Of a stretch of DNA of 64,000 nucleotides, positions 1-8,590 are shown piece after piece. Under the pieces are notes generated by a model. It had not been told where the DNA came from. It searched no databases and worked only from the letters and a program-made list of their open reading frames with translations. Every line of letters starts with the position of its first letter. The first letter of the stretch is position 1. The DNA lies in the NCBI GenBank assembly GCA_965230485.1, contig CBDDLA010000001.1:3100001-3164000 (forward strand). The letters run 5' to 3'. This DNA comes from Putridiphycobacter sp965230485 (lineage in GTDB: Bacteria; Bacteroidota; Bacteroidia; Flavobacteriales_D; Crocinitomicaceae). A program made the position numbers and the translations under genes.

Positions 1-387
1 TCCTTTATTCGAAATTTACAAGAAAATGGAGATAAGGTATTAATGATTGGAGATGGAATAAATGATGGCCAAGCATTATCTGAAAGTTATTTTGGTATTG
101 CGGTAAGCAATTCAGCTCAAGGTTTTCGCCCATCTTGTGATGCTATCTTAGAAGGAGATGCTGTTGTTCATCTAGATGAGTTTTTGCGTTTTGCTAACTT
201 TTGCAAGCGAACGGTGATCGCAAGTTTTATCATTTCCTTGGTTTATAATGTAGTTGGACTAACAATTGCGGTTCAAGGCATTTTTGCACCTGTTTTTGCT
301 GCTATTTTAATGCCATTGAGTTCCGTGTCAGTTGTTCTTTTTGCCACCTTTAGCATTCAACTCTACAGTAGAAGAATGAATATATAG
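1..387 (+). CDS. ccoI: Copper-transporting P-type ATPase, C-terminal end (partial)
   Basis: The reading frame is open from base 1, so only the last 128 residues are present. The segment MIGDGINDGQAL is the hinge motif (GDGxND) of P-type ATPases, and it is followed by two hydrophobic segments that match the final membrane helices of heavy-metal pumps of the CopA/FixI type. In cbb3 oxidase clusters this position is normally CcoI (FixI), which exports copper across the inner membrane for insertion into the oxidase. The ccoS-ccoNO genes directly downstream support that reading. The N-terminal metal-binding domain and the CPC motif lie outside the window, so the subfamily is inferred from context. 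Confidence 0.85.
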   Translation, partial: SFIRNLQENGDKVLMIGDGINDGQALSESYFGIAVSNSAQGFRPSCDAILEGDAVVHLDEFLRFANFCKRTVIASFIISLVYNVVGLTIAVQGIFAPVFAAILMPLSSVSVVLFATFSIQLYSRRMNI

Positions 388-417
388 TGTTGTTTTTTTA
401 AGGTTTTACACAGTAGA

Positions 418-429
418 TGATAAATGTCA
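418..429. promoter_or_regulatory. Predicted CRP/FNR-type operator upstream of ccoS
   Basis: The palindrome TGATAAATGTCA (inverted repeat GATGA-N6-TCATC when extended) lies between ccoI and ccoS. The same 12-mer occurs at 9468-9479, and a one-mismatch form at 22285-22296. It fits the TGA-N6-TCA pattern of the CRP/FNR superfamily. An imperfect promoter box, TATATTCG, lies at 467-474, with its centre 47 bp from the centre of the palindrome. The likely regulator is the receiver-CRP fusion encoded at 6701-7762, but this is inference. Confidence 0.6.
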
Positions 430-503
430 TCATTCGGGCTAACAATTACCATTGAAAATCGGACTTTATATTCGTCTCTTTGTCTCGAATAAAGGAACTT
501 AAA

Positions 504-668
504 ATGAAAATCATTATCCTATTAATTGTATTGAGTCTGCTTTTAGCGAGCATATTTTTAGTCGCTTTCATTTGGGCCAATAAATCAGGACAGTTTGATG
601 ATCAATACAGTCCTTCAGTAAGAATTTTATCCGAAGACGGAGAAAACGAAAACAATAATTATGAGTAA
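504..668 (+). CDS. ccoS: cbb3 oxidase assembly protein CcoS
   Basis: This is a 54-residue protein with one N-terminal membrane helix (about residues 2-23) followed by a short acidic tail. It contains the sequence FIWANKSGQFDD, close to the FxWAxxxGQFDD signature of CcoS. CcoS is needed for maturation of the cofactors of cbb3 oxidase. The ATG at 504 is chosen over an upstream TTG at 480 because AAAGGAA sits just before it and the protein then starts directly with the membrane segment. The gene overlaps the start of ccoNO by 8 nt, which suggests translational coupling. It is the first gene after the predicted operator. Confidence 0.85.
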   Translation: MKIIILLIVLSLLLASIFLVAFIWANKSGQFDDQYSPSVRILSEDGENENNNYE

Positions 669-2856
669 CACAAATGTAGAATCACTCGAAAAAGAAAGAT
701 TTGAGTATGACAACAAAGTGGTCAACAAATTTGCTATGGCCACCATTATTTGGGGTATTGTAGGAATGCTAGTAGGGCTTTTGGTCGCACTGGAGCTGGT
801 TTGGCCTTCGTTAAACCTAACTTCGTGGCTTACCTTTGGTAGAATCCGTCCATTGCATACAAATGCGGTAATTTTTGCTTTTGTTGGTAATGGTATTTTT
901 ACAGGTGTTTATTATTCGCTTCAGCGTTTGTTGAAAACAAGAATGTGGAGTGATAAGTTGAGCAATATTAATTTTTGGGGATGGCAAATTATCATTTTAT
1001 CAGCCGTTCTGACTTTACCTTTCGGTTACACAACTTCAAAGGAATATGCTGAACTTGAATGGCCAATTGACATTGCGATAACCTTACTATGGGTTGTTTT
1101 CGGGTGGAATATGTTTGCCACAATTTTGAAGAGGCGTGTAAAACATCTTTATGTTGCAATTTGGTTTTACATTGCAACATTCGTAACAGTTGCTGTTCTT
1201 CATATTGTTAACTCATTCGAGTTTCCTGTTCATTTCTTAAAAAGTTATTCATGGTACGCAGGCGTTCAAGATGCCTTAGTTCAGTGGTGGTATGGTCATA
1301 ATGCCGTTGCCTTTTTCTTAACCACACCTTATCTTGGATTAATGTATTACTTTGTACCAAAAACTGCTAATAGACCAGTCTATTCTTATCGATTGTCAAT
1401 CATTCACTTTTGGGCACTTATATTTATCTATATCTGGGCTGGTCCTCACCATCTTTTATATAATGCCTTGCCAGATTGGGCACAATCATTAGGGGTTGTT
1501 TTTTCAATTATGTTAATTGCACCATCTTGGGGAGGAATGCTAAATGGATTATTGACCCTAAGAGGTGCCTGGGATAGGGTAAGAGATAGTGTCATTCTAA
1601 AGTTTATGGTAGTGGCTATTACTTGTTATGGTATGGCCACGTTCGAAGGTCCAATGCTTTCACTAAAATCTGTTAATGTGATTTCTCACTTTACGGATTG
1701 GACCATTGCACACGTTCATGTTGGAGGTCTAGGATGGAACGGGATGTTGACATTCGGTATGCTATACTATATTATTCCAAGAATCTTTAACGTAAAACTA
1801 TATTCAAAAAAATTAGCGAACACACATTTCTGGATTGCTACATTAGGTATTCTTTTGTATGCCATTCCTATGTATTGGGCAGGTTTTGCTCAAGGTTTAA
1901 TGTGGCAACAATTTAACCCAGATGGAACACTTGTCAACAAAGATTTCCTCGAAACGGTAACACAACTGCGCCCATTCTTTTTGATGCGATCACTTGGTGG
2001 AGCTATGTTTATTGTGGGAGCTATTTTAATGGGATATAACCTTCTAAAAACAGCTCGTTCAGGAAAACTAATTGCAAATGAGCCATGCGAAGCAGTTAAT
2101 GGTAATATTAAGGTTGGTAAAGTAGAAGGCGAATACTGGCATAAGTCAATTGAACGCAAACCAATTAGAATGTTAGTGGTTAGTTTAGTAGTTATCTTAA
2201 TTGGTGGAGCAATTGAAATTATTCCAACGTTTTTAATTGAATCTAATATTCCAACAATTACGAGTGTAACACCCTATACACCACTCGAATTGGAGGGTCG
2301 AGATTTATACATTAGAGAAGGATGTAATAACTGCCATTCACAGATGGTGAGACCGTTAAGATTTGAGACCGCTCGATATGGAGAGTACTCTAAAGCAGGA
2401 GAGTACGTTTATGATCACCCATTCTTATGGGGATCAAAACGAACAGGACCTGATCTTCACAGGGAAGGAATTGGAAATAAACAAAACAGACCAGACTCAT
2501 GGCATTATTTACACATGATTGAGCCAAGCAGTATTTCTCCGGGTAGTATTATGCCTGCTTATGCTTGGATGGCTGATGATGATTTAGATAAGTCATATGT
2601 AATGAGCAAAATTAGTGCAATGAGTAGCATGGGGGTTCCATATCCTGAAATGACAGAACAAGCTGTTATGGATTCAATAGACCGACAAGCGACACAGATT
2701 TCAGAAAGTATTCTGGCAGATGTTGTTGGAAAGGACTATGGAAAAGAGGAGCTAGAGTCGCTCAAGAAAAAAGAGATAATTGCCTTAATTGCTTATCTGC
2801 AACGTTTAGGCTCAGATATTCATAAAGGATCAACTGAACAAGAATTAGAAAAATAA
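661..2856 (+). CDS. ccoNO: Fused cbb3-type cytochrome c oxidase subunits I and II (CcoN-CcoO)
   Basis: The 731-residue protein joins CcoN, the haem-copper oxygen-reducing subunit, to CcoO, a membrane-anchored monohaem cytochrome c. This fusion is common in Bacteroidota. CcoN occupies about residues 20-465 with many membrane helices. Visible metal ligands are His66 (RPLHTN), the CuB ligands His213 (WYGHNA) and His263-His264 (GPHHLL), and the haem ligands His351 and His353 (AHVHVGG). A linker leads to one more helix at about 503-525 and then the CcoO part, with GCNNCH (Cys555, Cys558, His559) binding haem c. It reduces oxygen to water at the inner membrane and pumps protons. The gene is followed after 5 nt by the ccoQ-like gene. 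Confidence 0.97.
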   Translation: MSNTNVESLEKERFEYDNKVVNKFAMATIIWGIVGMLVGLLVALELVWPSLNLTSWLTFGRIRPLHTNAVIFAFVGNGIFTGVYYSLQRLLKTRMWSDKLSNINFWGWQIIILSAVLTLPFGYTTSKEYAELEWPIDIAITLLWVVFGWNMFATILKRRVKHLYVAIWFYIATFVTVAVLHIVNSFEFPVHFLKSYSWYAGVQDALVQWWYGHNAVAFFLTTPYLGLMYYFVPKTANRPVYSYRLSIIHFWALIFIYIWAGPHHLLYNALPDWAQSLGVVFSIMLIAPSWGGMLNGLLTLRGAWDRVRDSVILKFMVVAITCYGMATFEGPMLSLKSVNVISHFTDWTIAHVHVGGLGWNGMLTFGMLYYIIPRIFNVKLYSKKLANTHFWIATLGILLYAIPMYWAGFAQGLMWQQFNPDGTLVNKDFLETVTQLRPFFLMRSLGGAMFIVGAILMGYNLLKTARSGKLIANEPCEAVNGNIKVGKVEGEYWHKSIERKPIRMLVVSLVVILIGGAIEIIPTFLIESNIPTITSVTPYTPLELEGRDLYIREGCNNCHSQMVRPLRFETARYGEYSKAGEYVYDHPFLWGSKRTGPDLHREGIGNKQNRPDSWHYLHMIEPSSISPGSIMPAYAWMADDDLDKSYVMSKISAMSSMGVPYPEMTEQAVMDSIDRQATQISESILADVVGKDYGKEELESLKKKEIIALIAYLQRLGSDIHKGSTEQELEK

Positions 2857-2861
2857 TTGCT

Positions 2862-3029
2862 ATGCTAAAGTATATTAAAAATCACGTAGACAGTATTGAT
2901 GGGATTGAAATATATCCCCTCATTTCACTAGTCCTATTTGTCGCCTTTTTTGTAGGATTATTCATTTGGGTATTCCGAATGGATAAGCGAAAAAGAGAGG
3001 AAATAAGTAATTACCCTTTAAAAGATTAA
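2862..3029 (+). CDS. ccoQ: CcoQ-like small membrane protein
   Basis: This small gene encodes 55 residues. It has a charged N-terminus, one membrane helix (about residues 19-38) and a basic stretch MDKRKRE. Size, topology and position between ccoNO and ccoP match CcoQ (FixQ), a non-catalytic subunit that stabilises cbb3 oxidase. Sequence conservation in this family is low, so the call rests mainly on position. The start at 2862 is 5 nt after the ccoNO stop, and the stop is 4 nt before the ccoP start, as expected for a tightly packed operon. Confidence 0.8.
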   Translation: MLKYIKNHVDSIDGIEIYPLISLVLFVAFFVGLFIWVFRMDKRKREEISNYPLKD

Positions 3030-3033
3030 AACC

Positions 3034-4113
3034 ATGGAATATCAAACATTATTTTGGGTGTTGGTAACCTTGTTAGCACTTCAAATTTTAGGAATTTATG
3101 CAGTTGGACAGTCTATAAAGACATTATTGACTTCTGAAAAGTTTAAAGAACGCTTGTTAAGAAAAGAGGAATCGGATAATGAACTTGGTAAAAAAATATT
3201 AAGTTTAATTGTACTAATTGCTTTGGGGAGTGCATCTAATTATGCGCTTGCTGAATCACCGATTGAATTAACCGAAGGGGCGATTTCGGGTAACGATTCA
3301 ATTTATAATAGAATTAGCATTAATGTATTATTAGCCATTAATATCATGTTGGCAGCAGTGTTAATTTATATGCGGGGATTATTTAAATCCTTATTTAAAG
3401 CAGGTACACCGCAAGTTGAATTAGCCAATAAAAAACGTAAGAGACGTCTTAGAATCAATAAAATTTTGACAGATGCTATTCCTTTATCAGAAGAAGAAAG
3501 TATTTTACTAAATCATGATTATGATGGTATAACGGAACTAGATAATAATTTACCACCATGGTGGAAGTGGGGCTTTTATTTAACAATCGTTGTAGGTATT
3601 ATCTACTTAACTAATTTTCATATTCTAAAAATTTCACCTTTACAGGCCGAAGAGTATGAACTGTCAATTATTGAGGCTGAAGAAGAAGTAGCTGCGTATT
3701 TGAAAGATCAAGCCTTAAATGTTGATGAAAGTACAGTTGTATTTTTAGATGGAGAATCAGATCTCAACGAAGGAAAAAGTATTTATACTCAATATTGTGT
3801 AGTTTGCCACCTTGATGGTGGAGCTGGGTTAGTTGGTCCAAACTTAGCGGATGACTATTGGCTATATGGAGATGACATTGCAAGCATTTTCAAAACCATT
3901 AAGTATGGTGCAAATAATGGAATGAAGAGCTGGAAAGATGAGCTAAATCCGGTACAGATCCAACAGGTTTCTTCTTATATAAAATCATTAAGAGGAACTA
4001 ATCCAGCAAATGCTAAGGATCCAGAAGGTGACTTTTATTCTACAGAAAAGACAGAGGTAGAAGTAGAAGCGAATGGCGTTGAACATACTGATACGACTGC
4101 AACAGAGGAATGA
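3034..4113 (+). CDS. ccoP: cbb3 oxidase cytochrome c subunit III (CcoP), single-haem form
   Basis: The 359-residue membrane protein has hydrophobic segments near residues 7-27, 54-72, 95-115 and 177-196, and then one cytochrome c domain with YCVVCH (Cys255, Cys258, His259) and a likely axial Met297 (GMKSW). CcoP passes electrons from soluble or membrane cytochromes to the oxidase core. Classical proteobacterial CcoP has two haem c sites, but only one CxxCH is seen here. The C-terminal 35 residues are rich in Glu and Thr and look disordered. The N-terminal domain before the haem is longer than usual, which is typical of Bacteroidota CcoP. Confidence 0.93.
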   Translation: MEYQTLFWVLVTLLALQILGIYAVGQSIKTLLTSEKFKERLLRKEESDNELGKKILSLIVLIALGSASNYALAESPIELTEGAISGNDSIYNRISINVLLAINIMLAAVLIYMRGLFKSLFKAGTPQVELANKKRKRRLRINKILTDAIPLSEEESILLNHDYDGITELDNNLPPWWKWGFYLTIVVGIIYLTNFHILKISPLQAEEYELSIIEAEEEVAAYLKDQALNVDESTVVFLDGESDLNEGKSIYTQYCVVCHLDGGAGLVGPNLADDYWLYGDDIASIFKTIKYGANNGMKSWKDELNPVQIQQVSSYIKSLRGTNPANAKDPEGDFYSTEKTEVEVEANGVEHTDTTATEE

Positions 4114-4120
4114 GGTTGAC

Positions 4121-5515
4121 ATGGAACAGGAAGAACAATTTAGGGATAAAATAGCAACGGTAAATGAAGACGGTAAGCGCGTTTGGATTTATCCAAAGAA
4201 ACCTAATGGCCCTTTTTATGATAGACGAAAATGGGTTAGCTATGGCTTACTGATTGTCCTTTTTAGCGCACCATTCATAAAAATTAATGGTGCGCCATTT
4301 TTAATGTTCAATATTCTTGAAAGAAAATTTAGCATTTTTGGTCAAATCTTTTGGCCTCAAGATTTGTATCTATTCGCACTTACCATGATTGTTCTTGTGG
4401 TTTTTGTGATCTTATTCACTGTCATTTTTGGTCGACTATTTTGCGGTTGGATTTGTCCCCAAACTATTTTCATGGAAATGGTGTTTCGACGAATTGAATA
4501 TTGGATTGAAGGGGATAGAAATCACCAAAAAAAATTAAGTGAATCGAAATGGACTGCAGAAAAAATCAGGAAAAGGGGGTTAAAAAATCTAATTTTCTTC
4601 CTCATTTCGTTTGTAATTGCGAATATTTTCCTTAGCTATATAATCGGCTACGAGCAGGTGTTTGCGATTGCAACCGACTCTATATCAAATCATATAGGTG
4701 GGTTTATAGCCATTATTATATTTACATTTGTATTTTTTATGGTGTTTTTAAAACTGAGAGAACAAGTTTGTACCACCATTTGTCCATACGGAAGGTTACA
4801 GGGTGTATTATTAGATAAAAACTCACTCAATATCATGTACGATTATGTAAGGGGAGAGAAGCGGGCAAAGTTCGATAAACGGAAAAACAGGAAAGAAGAA
4901 AATCAAGGTGATTGTATTGATTGTGATCAATGCGTGGTGGTTTGCCCAACAGGAATCGATATTAGAGATGGCATACAATTAGAATGTGTAAATTGCACAG
5001 CATGTATTGATGCTTGCGACAATATGATGGAGAAAGTGGGGCAAGAAAAAGGATTAATACGTTACGCATCTGAAGCAGGAATAGCAGAAAAAAAACCATT
5101 TAAGCTAACAACTAGAACCATTGCCTATTCTGTAGTGCTTTTTGGATTACTTGTTCTATTGACTTCTTTAATCGTAGTCCGTGAAAATTTTGAAACTACT
5201 ATTCTTAGAACGAGGGGCACTCTTTTTCAAAAATATGATGATGGGAGGGTGAGTAATATTTATGATATTACGGTATTAAATAAAACAAACGATACTATTC
5301 CTGTAGAGATAAAAATCTTAAATAAGGATGGTAATCTAGAGGTGATTGGAGATCCCATTCATTTAAACCCAAGATCTTCGGCTACTTCTAAATTCTTAAT
5401 TTATTTAAAGAAAGATCAATTAGAAGGCATGAACACCTTATTGGAACTAGGCGTTTTTGACCAGGATAAATGTGTAGATGAAATAACAACAACTTTTATA
5501 GGACCAAAATTATGA
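4121..5515 (+). CDS. ccoG: cbb3 oxidase accessory iron-sulfur protein CcoG
   Basis: CcoG (RdxA/FixG) is a membrane ferredoxin-like protein involved in cbb3 oxidase biogenesis, with reported copper-reducing activity. The 464-residue protein shows an early membrane segment, the motif CGWICPQ, a second CTTICPYGR, and ferredoxin-type clusters CIDCDQCVVVCP and CVNCTACIDAC. A C-terminal periplasmic immunoglobulin-like domain (FixG_C type) follows the last helix. The start at 4121 is chosen because it lies 7 nt after the ccoP stop. A longer frame from 4073 would run back into ccoP. The end overlaps ccoH by 4 nt (ATGA), so the two are probably translationally coupled. Confidence 0.95.
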   Translation: MEQEEQFRDKIATVNEDGKRVWIYPKKPNGPFYDRRKWVSYGLLIVLFSAPFIKINGAPFLMFNILERKFSIFGQIFWPQDLYLFALTMIVLVVFVILFTVIFGRLFCGWICPQTIFMEMVFRRIEYWIEGDRNHQKKLSESKWTAEKIRKRGLKNLIFFLISFVIANIFLSYIIGYEQVFAIATDSISNHIGGFIAIIIFTFVFFMVFLKLREQVCTTICPYGRLQGVLLDKNSLNIMYDYVRGEKRAKFDKRKNRKEENQGDCIDCDQCVVVCPTGIDIRDGIQLECVNCTACIDACDNMMEKVGQEKGLIRYASEAGIAEKKPFKLTTRTIAYSVVLFGLLVLLTSLIVVRENFETTILRTRGTLFQKYDDGRVSNIYDITVLNKTNDTIPVEIKILNKDGNLEVIGDPIHLNPRSSATSKFLIYLKKDQLEGMNTLLELGVFDQDKCVDEITTTFIGPKL

Positions 5516-5949
5516 AACTAAATTGGGGAAGTGGCATTGCAATTTTTTTGACCTTATTCATAGGGTTTATTTTGACTTTAGTCGTAAAGGCACATCAGAC
5601 AGAGTCTGATCTATATGCTGAGGATTATTATGCACAAGAAGTCAATTATCAGCAAACAATTGATTCAAAATCTAGAGGTAAGCTTTACAATGAGCAGTTT
5701 ACAGTCTCGAAAAATGAGCGCGGAGATGTACTGATTTCATACCCAAATTGGATGCATGATAAAAATAAAACACGCATTACTTTTTATAGACCTGATGATG
5801 CCAAACTTGACCGCATGTTTTCTTTTTCGAAAAAAGGAAACAAGTTGGTTTTGAAACATTCACATTTTGTTAAAGGACATTATGATATACGTATTGAATG
5901 GAGAAGTAATTTAGATGACTTTCTGGTAGAAAAAGAGATTGATTTATAA
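5512..5949 (+). CDS. ccoH: FixH family cbb3 oxidase assembly protein (CcoH)
   Basis: The 145-residue protein has one N-terminal membrane helix (about 7-27) followed by a periplasmic domain containing YAEDYYAQEVNYQQ. This matches the DxYYxxxxxYxxxI pattern of FixH proteins. CcoH (FixH) works with the CcoI copper pump in assembling cbb3 oxidase. Its start overlaps the ccoG stop codon, and it keeps the usual order ccoG-ccoH. The following gene starts 9 nt downstream, so the operon continues. Confidence 0.9.
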   Translation: MKLNWGSGIAIFLTLFIGFILTLVVKAHQTESDLYAEDYYAQEVNYQQTIDSKSRGKLYNEQFTVSKNERGDVLISYPNWMHDKNKTRITFYRPDDAKLDRMFSFSKKGNKLVLKHSHFVKGHYDIRIEWRSNLDDFLVEKEIDL

Positions 5950-5958
5950 AGAAGTTTA

Positions 5959-6693
5959 ATGTATTGGACAGCGTTAGCAATTGGGTTTTTAGGTAATTTT
6001 CATTGTATTGGTATGTGCGGGCCAATTGCATTGAGTTTACCTATTGGTAAATTGTCCAAACAAAAAAAGGTTTTAAGTATAGTATTATATAATCTAGGTC
6101 GCATTTTTGCATACGGTTTTATTGGTGGGATAATTGGTGTTTTTGGATTAGGATTAAGGTATGTCGGTATTGTTCAAACTTTATCTGTTTTTTCAGGAAT
6201 CTTATTATTATTTATTGGTTTGTTTTCCCTGCCAAAACTAAGGCTCAAGGTATTTAATGCACCTAGATTATTTGTTAATTCAATTCAAAATAAAATTGGA
6301 TTTTTTCTACGTAAAAAAAGATGGGAAATGTTTTTTTTTGTAGGGTTTTTTAATGGTTTTTTACCTTGTGGTCTTGTTTATGCAGGTCTTGTAGGGTCAT
6401 TGGTTGCAGGGTCATGGTCAGGAGGTGTTTTATATATGATGGTTTTTGGATTAGGAACTTTACCATTAATGTTCAGTCTGCCTTATATTGGGAGTTTAAT
6501 TACACCTTCAATTCGAACTAAAATGAGAAAAGTAGTACCTTACTCTTTAATGTTTTTTGGATTATTGTTTATTTTAAGAGGGTCAAACCTTGGGATTCCT
6601 TACGTCAGTCCAAAAATAGAGTCTTCCTCCAATTCGGCGAAACAGCAACTTAACCAAAATGAAAGTACACTCCCTGTAATGAATTGTCACTAA
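5959..6693 (+). CDS. SafE/DsbD-like six-helix membrane protein
   Basis: The 244-residue integral membrane protein contains GNFHCIGMCGPI near the N-terminus and GFLPCGLVYAG in the second half. These two pseudo-symmetric Cys-containing helices are typical of the DsbD_2 / sulfite exporter TauE-SafE family found next to cbb3 oxidase genes. Relatives in such clusters have been linked to copper handling or periplasmic redox maturation. This protein has His-Cys and Met-Cys residues well placed for copper. It is the last gene of the cco operon, and it converges with the regulator gene on the other strand, leaving only 7 nt between them. The exact substrate is not shown by the sequence. Confidence 0.85.
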   Translation: MYWTALAIGFLGNFHCIGMCGPIALSLPIGKLSKQKKVLSIVLYNLGRIFAYGFIGGIIGVFGLGLRYVGIVQTLSVFSGILLLFIGLFSLPKLRLKVFNAPRLFVNSIQNKIGFFLRKKRWEMFFFVGFFNGFLPCGLVYAGLVGSLVAGSWSGGVLYMMVFGLGTLPLMFSLPYIGSLITPSIRTKMRKVVPYSLMFFGLLFILRGSNLGIPYVSPKIESSSNSAKQQLNQNESTLPVMNCH

Positions 6694-6700
6694 TCAGAAT

Positions 6701-7762
6701 TTAGTAGCCCGTGGAAATTCGGTTCAATTCTTCTATATCCAGTAATTTGATCTGACGACCAGATATTTCAATAACACCATCTTTTTTCATTTCTGAAAGC
6801 ATTCGAATCAAAGACTCTTTTGCAGTTCCAACCATGCTAGCAAGATCTTCTCTCATTACTTCTAAAGTGTCTCCTTGTTCATCATTTAATCGTGCTAATT
6901 TTAATAGGATGTCGGCGACTCTTTCGCGAACTGGTGTATAAGCCATTTGAAGTAATTTTTCTTCTTTTTCTCTGACGTTCCCAGAGAGAATTTTTATAAA
7001 CCTCATGGCCACATCTCTATTCTTTTCTATCAAAGACTTAAAGTCCGATTTTGGGATAATGGCAACTGTTGAATCTTCCATAGCAATAGCGGATTCATGA
7101 TATTCTTGATCTTCTAATAAAGTCATATAGCCGAAGAAAGAATTAGCCCCAATAACCTCAGTCACAAATTCTTTTCCGTAGGTATCAGTTTTAATGCATT
7201 TTACTTTTCCTTTAATGAGGCAGTAGAGGTAATTGGCATAATCCCCTTCTCTGTATATGGCTTCTTTACGAGCAAAAGTTTTCTCTTTTCTATCATCCGA
7301 TAAATGAGAAAGTTGCTCAATTCCTCTCGATTCACTAATAAAGTTTTGGAATTCGCTTGGACTTGGATTCGATTTAAATTGTAATTTTTGATTACGCAAT
7401 AATCTCACTTCAATAGCCTCTAGCAAATCAGTTTCATCAAAAGGTTTCACAATATAATCATCAGCCCCTAAATTCATTCCTTTTCTTATATCTGCAGGCT
7501 CACTTTTAGCCGTTAAGAAAATAAATGGAATAGTAGAGGTATCAGGGTTTCGAGATAGTATATTAAGAACACCATAACCATCTAATTCCGGCATCATGAT
7601 GTCACAAACAATTAAATCAGGTTTAAACTGTAAGGCTGTTTGCGTTCCAATTTTCCCATTTTCAGCCACTTGTACTTCATAACCTGCAAGTTCAAGAATT
7701 TCAGCTGTGTTCTCACGGATTTCTAAATTATCTTCAATAATAAGTAACTTTTTGGATTTCAT
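6701..7762 (-). CDS. Response regulator fused to a CRP/FNR-type transcription factor
   Basis: The 353-residue protein has an N-terminal receiver domain (about 1-122) with acidic pocket E10-D11, phospho-acceptor Asp54 (VCDIMMPE), Thr84 and Lys106 (IVKPFD). It then has a cyclic-nucleotide-binding-like fold (about 150-265) and a winged helix (about 275-345). The recognition helix reads TAKESLIRML. Glu316 and Arg320 line up with the CRP/FNR Glu and Arg that read the GA of TGA half-sites. No N-terminal cysteine cluster is present, so oxygen sensing like FNR is unlikely, and control by phosphorylation is expected. The gene lies 4 nt after the second usp gene, and the PAS kinase at 9482 is the obvious partner. 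Confidence 0.92.
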   Translation of the reverse strand: MKSKKLLIIEDNLEIRENTAEILELAGYEVQVAENGKIGTQTALQFKPDLIVCDIMMPELDGYGVLNILSRNPDTSTIPFIFLTAKSEPADIRKGMNLGADDYIVKPFDETDLLEAIEVRLLRNQKLQFKSNPSPSEFQNFISESRGIEQLSHLSDDRKEKTFARKEAIYREGDYANYLYCLIKGKVKCIKTDTYGKEFVTEVIGANSFFGYMTLLEDQEYHESAIAMEDSTVAIIPKSDFKSLIEKNRDVAMRFIKILSGNVREKEEKLLQMAYTPVRERVADILLKLARLNDEQGDTLEVMREDLASMVGTAKESLIRMLSEMKKDGVIEISGRQIKLLDIEELNRISTGY

Positions 7763-7766
7763 TTTC

Positions 7767-8588
7767 TTACTTTAAAATTAAAACAGGCAAGTGCGATTTT
7801 TCAATAACACTTTCTGATACATGATGGTCAAATATACGCTTCCAAAATGATTTTTCTTTATGTGGTGCAAGAATTAATAAATGAGTATTTTGTTTAGATA
7901 CAATTTCCATAATTTGGTTCTCAAAATTTTCTCCATTTTCCATAAATTGTGAGATAGAAAATAAACTTTGAGACGTATTTGACAACCATTTATTAATTGT
8001 TCTCTTCACTGATTCTTTATCCTCATTGGTTTGATGAATCATGAACACTTCTAAATTATTTAATTTAGTATTAAGCAGATTTAAAACCTTTTCGGAATAA
8101 TTGTGCAAATTGCAGAGGTTTATTTCTAGGGGAAATGAGGCAGATTTAATTTCTTTTTCATTACTGACAACAGGTACAATTAGCATATTAGCGTTGACTT
8201 CTTTTAATAAAAGACTAGCTGAACTGCCAATTATTTTTTCATATGAATTAGATGATCCGTTTGAACCTAGCACAAAACAATCCCAGTGCGCTTCTTCTAC
8301 TAGGTGATTTACAGTTTGCTTAATAGTTCCAAGTTCTATTCTGTAATCAATTGTTAAGGCTTCATTATCTGCCTGACATTTTTCAATAAATGTTTGAATT
8401 CTGTTTTCAGCGAAAACTTTAATCTCTTTTTGGAAATTTGTAAATAGGAGACTTCCTGCTTGCCTAAGATAAATAGAATGAATAAAGGTATAGCTTACGT
8501 TTTCAGTACCAAATAATTCTATTCCAACTCGAGCCGCCTTTTCAGAACAATAGGAAAAGTCTGTAAGAATAGCTATTTTTCGATTCAT
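7767..8588 (-). CDS. Universal stress protein, tandem Usp domains
   Basis: The 273-residue cytoplasmic protein has two consecutive UspA folds. The first starts at RKIAILTDFSYCSEKA and contains GSNGSSNSYEKIIGSS, which fits the nucleotide-binding pattern G-2x-G-9x-G-S. The second half (from about 145) is more divergent and ends with HLPVLILK. Usp proteins bind ATP or related molecules and act in stress survival and metabolic slow-down. It lies 2 nt after the first usp gene and 4 nt before the receiver-CRP gene. The three very likely form one operon controlled from the 9413-9479 region. Confidence 0.9.
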   Translation of the reverse strand: MNRKIAILTDFSYCSEKAARVGIELFGTENVSYTFIHSIYLRQAGSLLFTNFQKEIKVFAENRIQTFIEKCQADNEALTIDYRIELGTIKQTVNHLVEEAHWDCFVLGSNGSSNSYEKIIGSSASLLLKEVNANMLIVPVVSNEKEIKSASFPLEINLCNLHNYSEKVLNLLNTKLNNLEVFMIHQTNEDKESVKRTINKWLSNTSQSLFSISQFMENGENFENQIMEIVSKQNTHLLILAPHKEKSFWKRIFDHHVSESVIEKSHLPVLILK

Positions 8589-8590
8589 TT

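Noticed and set aside
6701..7762. Reading the regulator as an oxygen-sensing FNR protein
   Set aside because: No cluster of N-terminal cysteines is present, and a receiver domain occupies the N-terminus.
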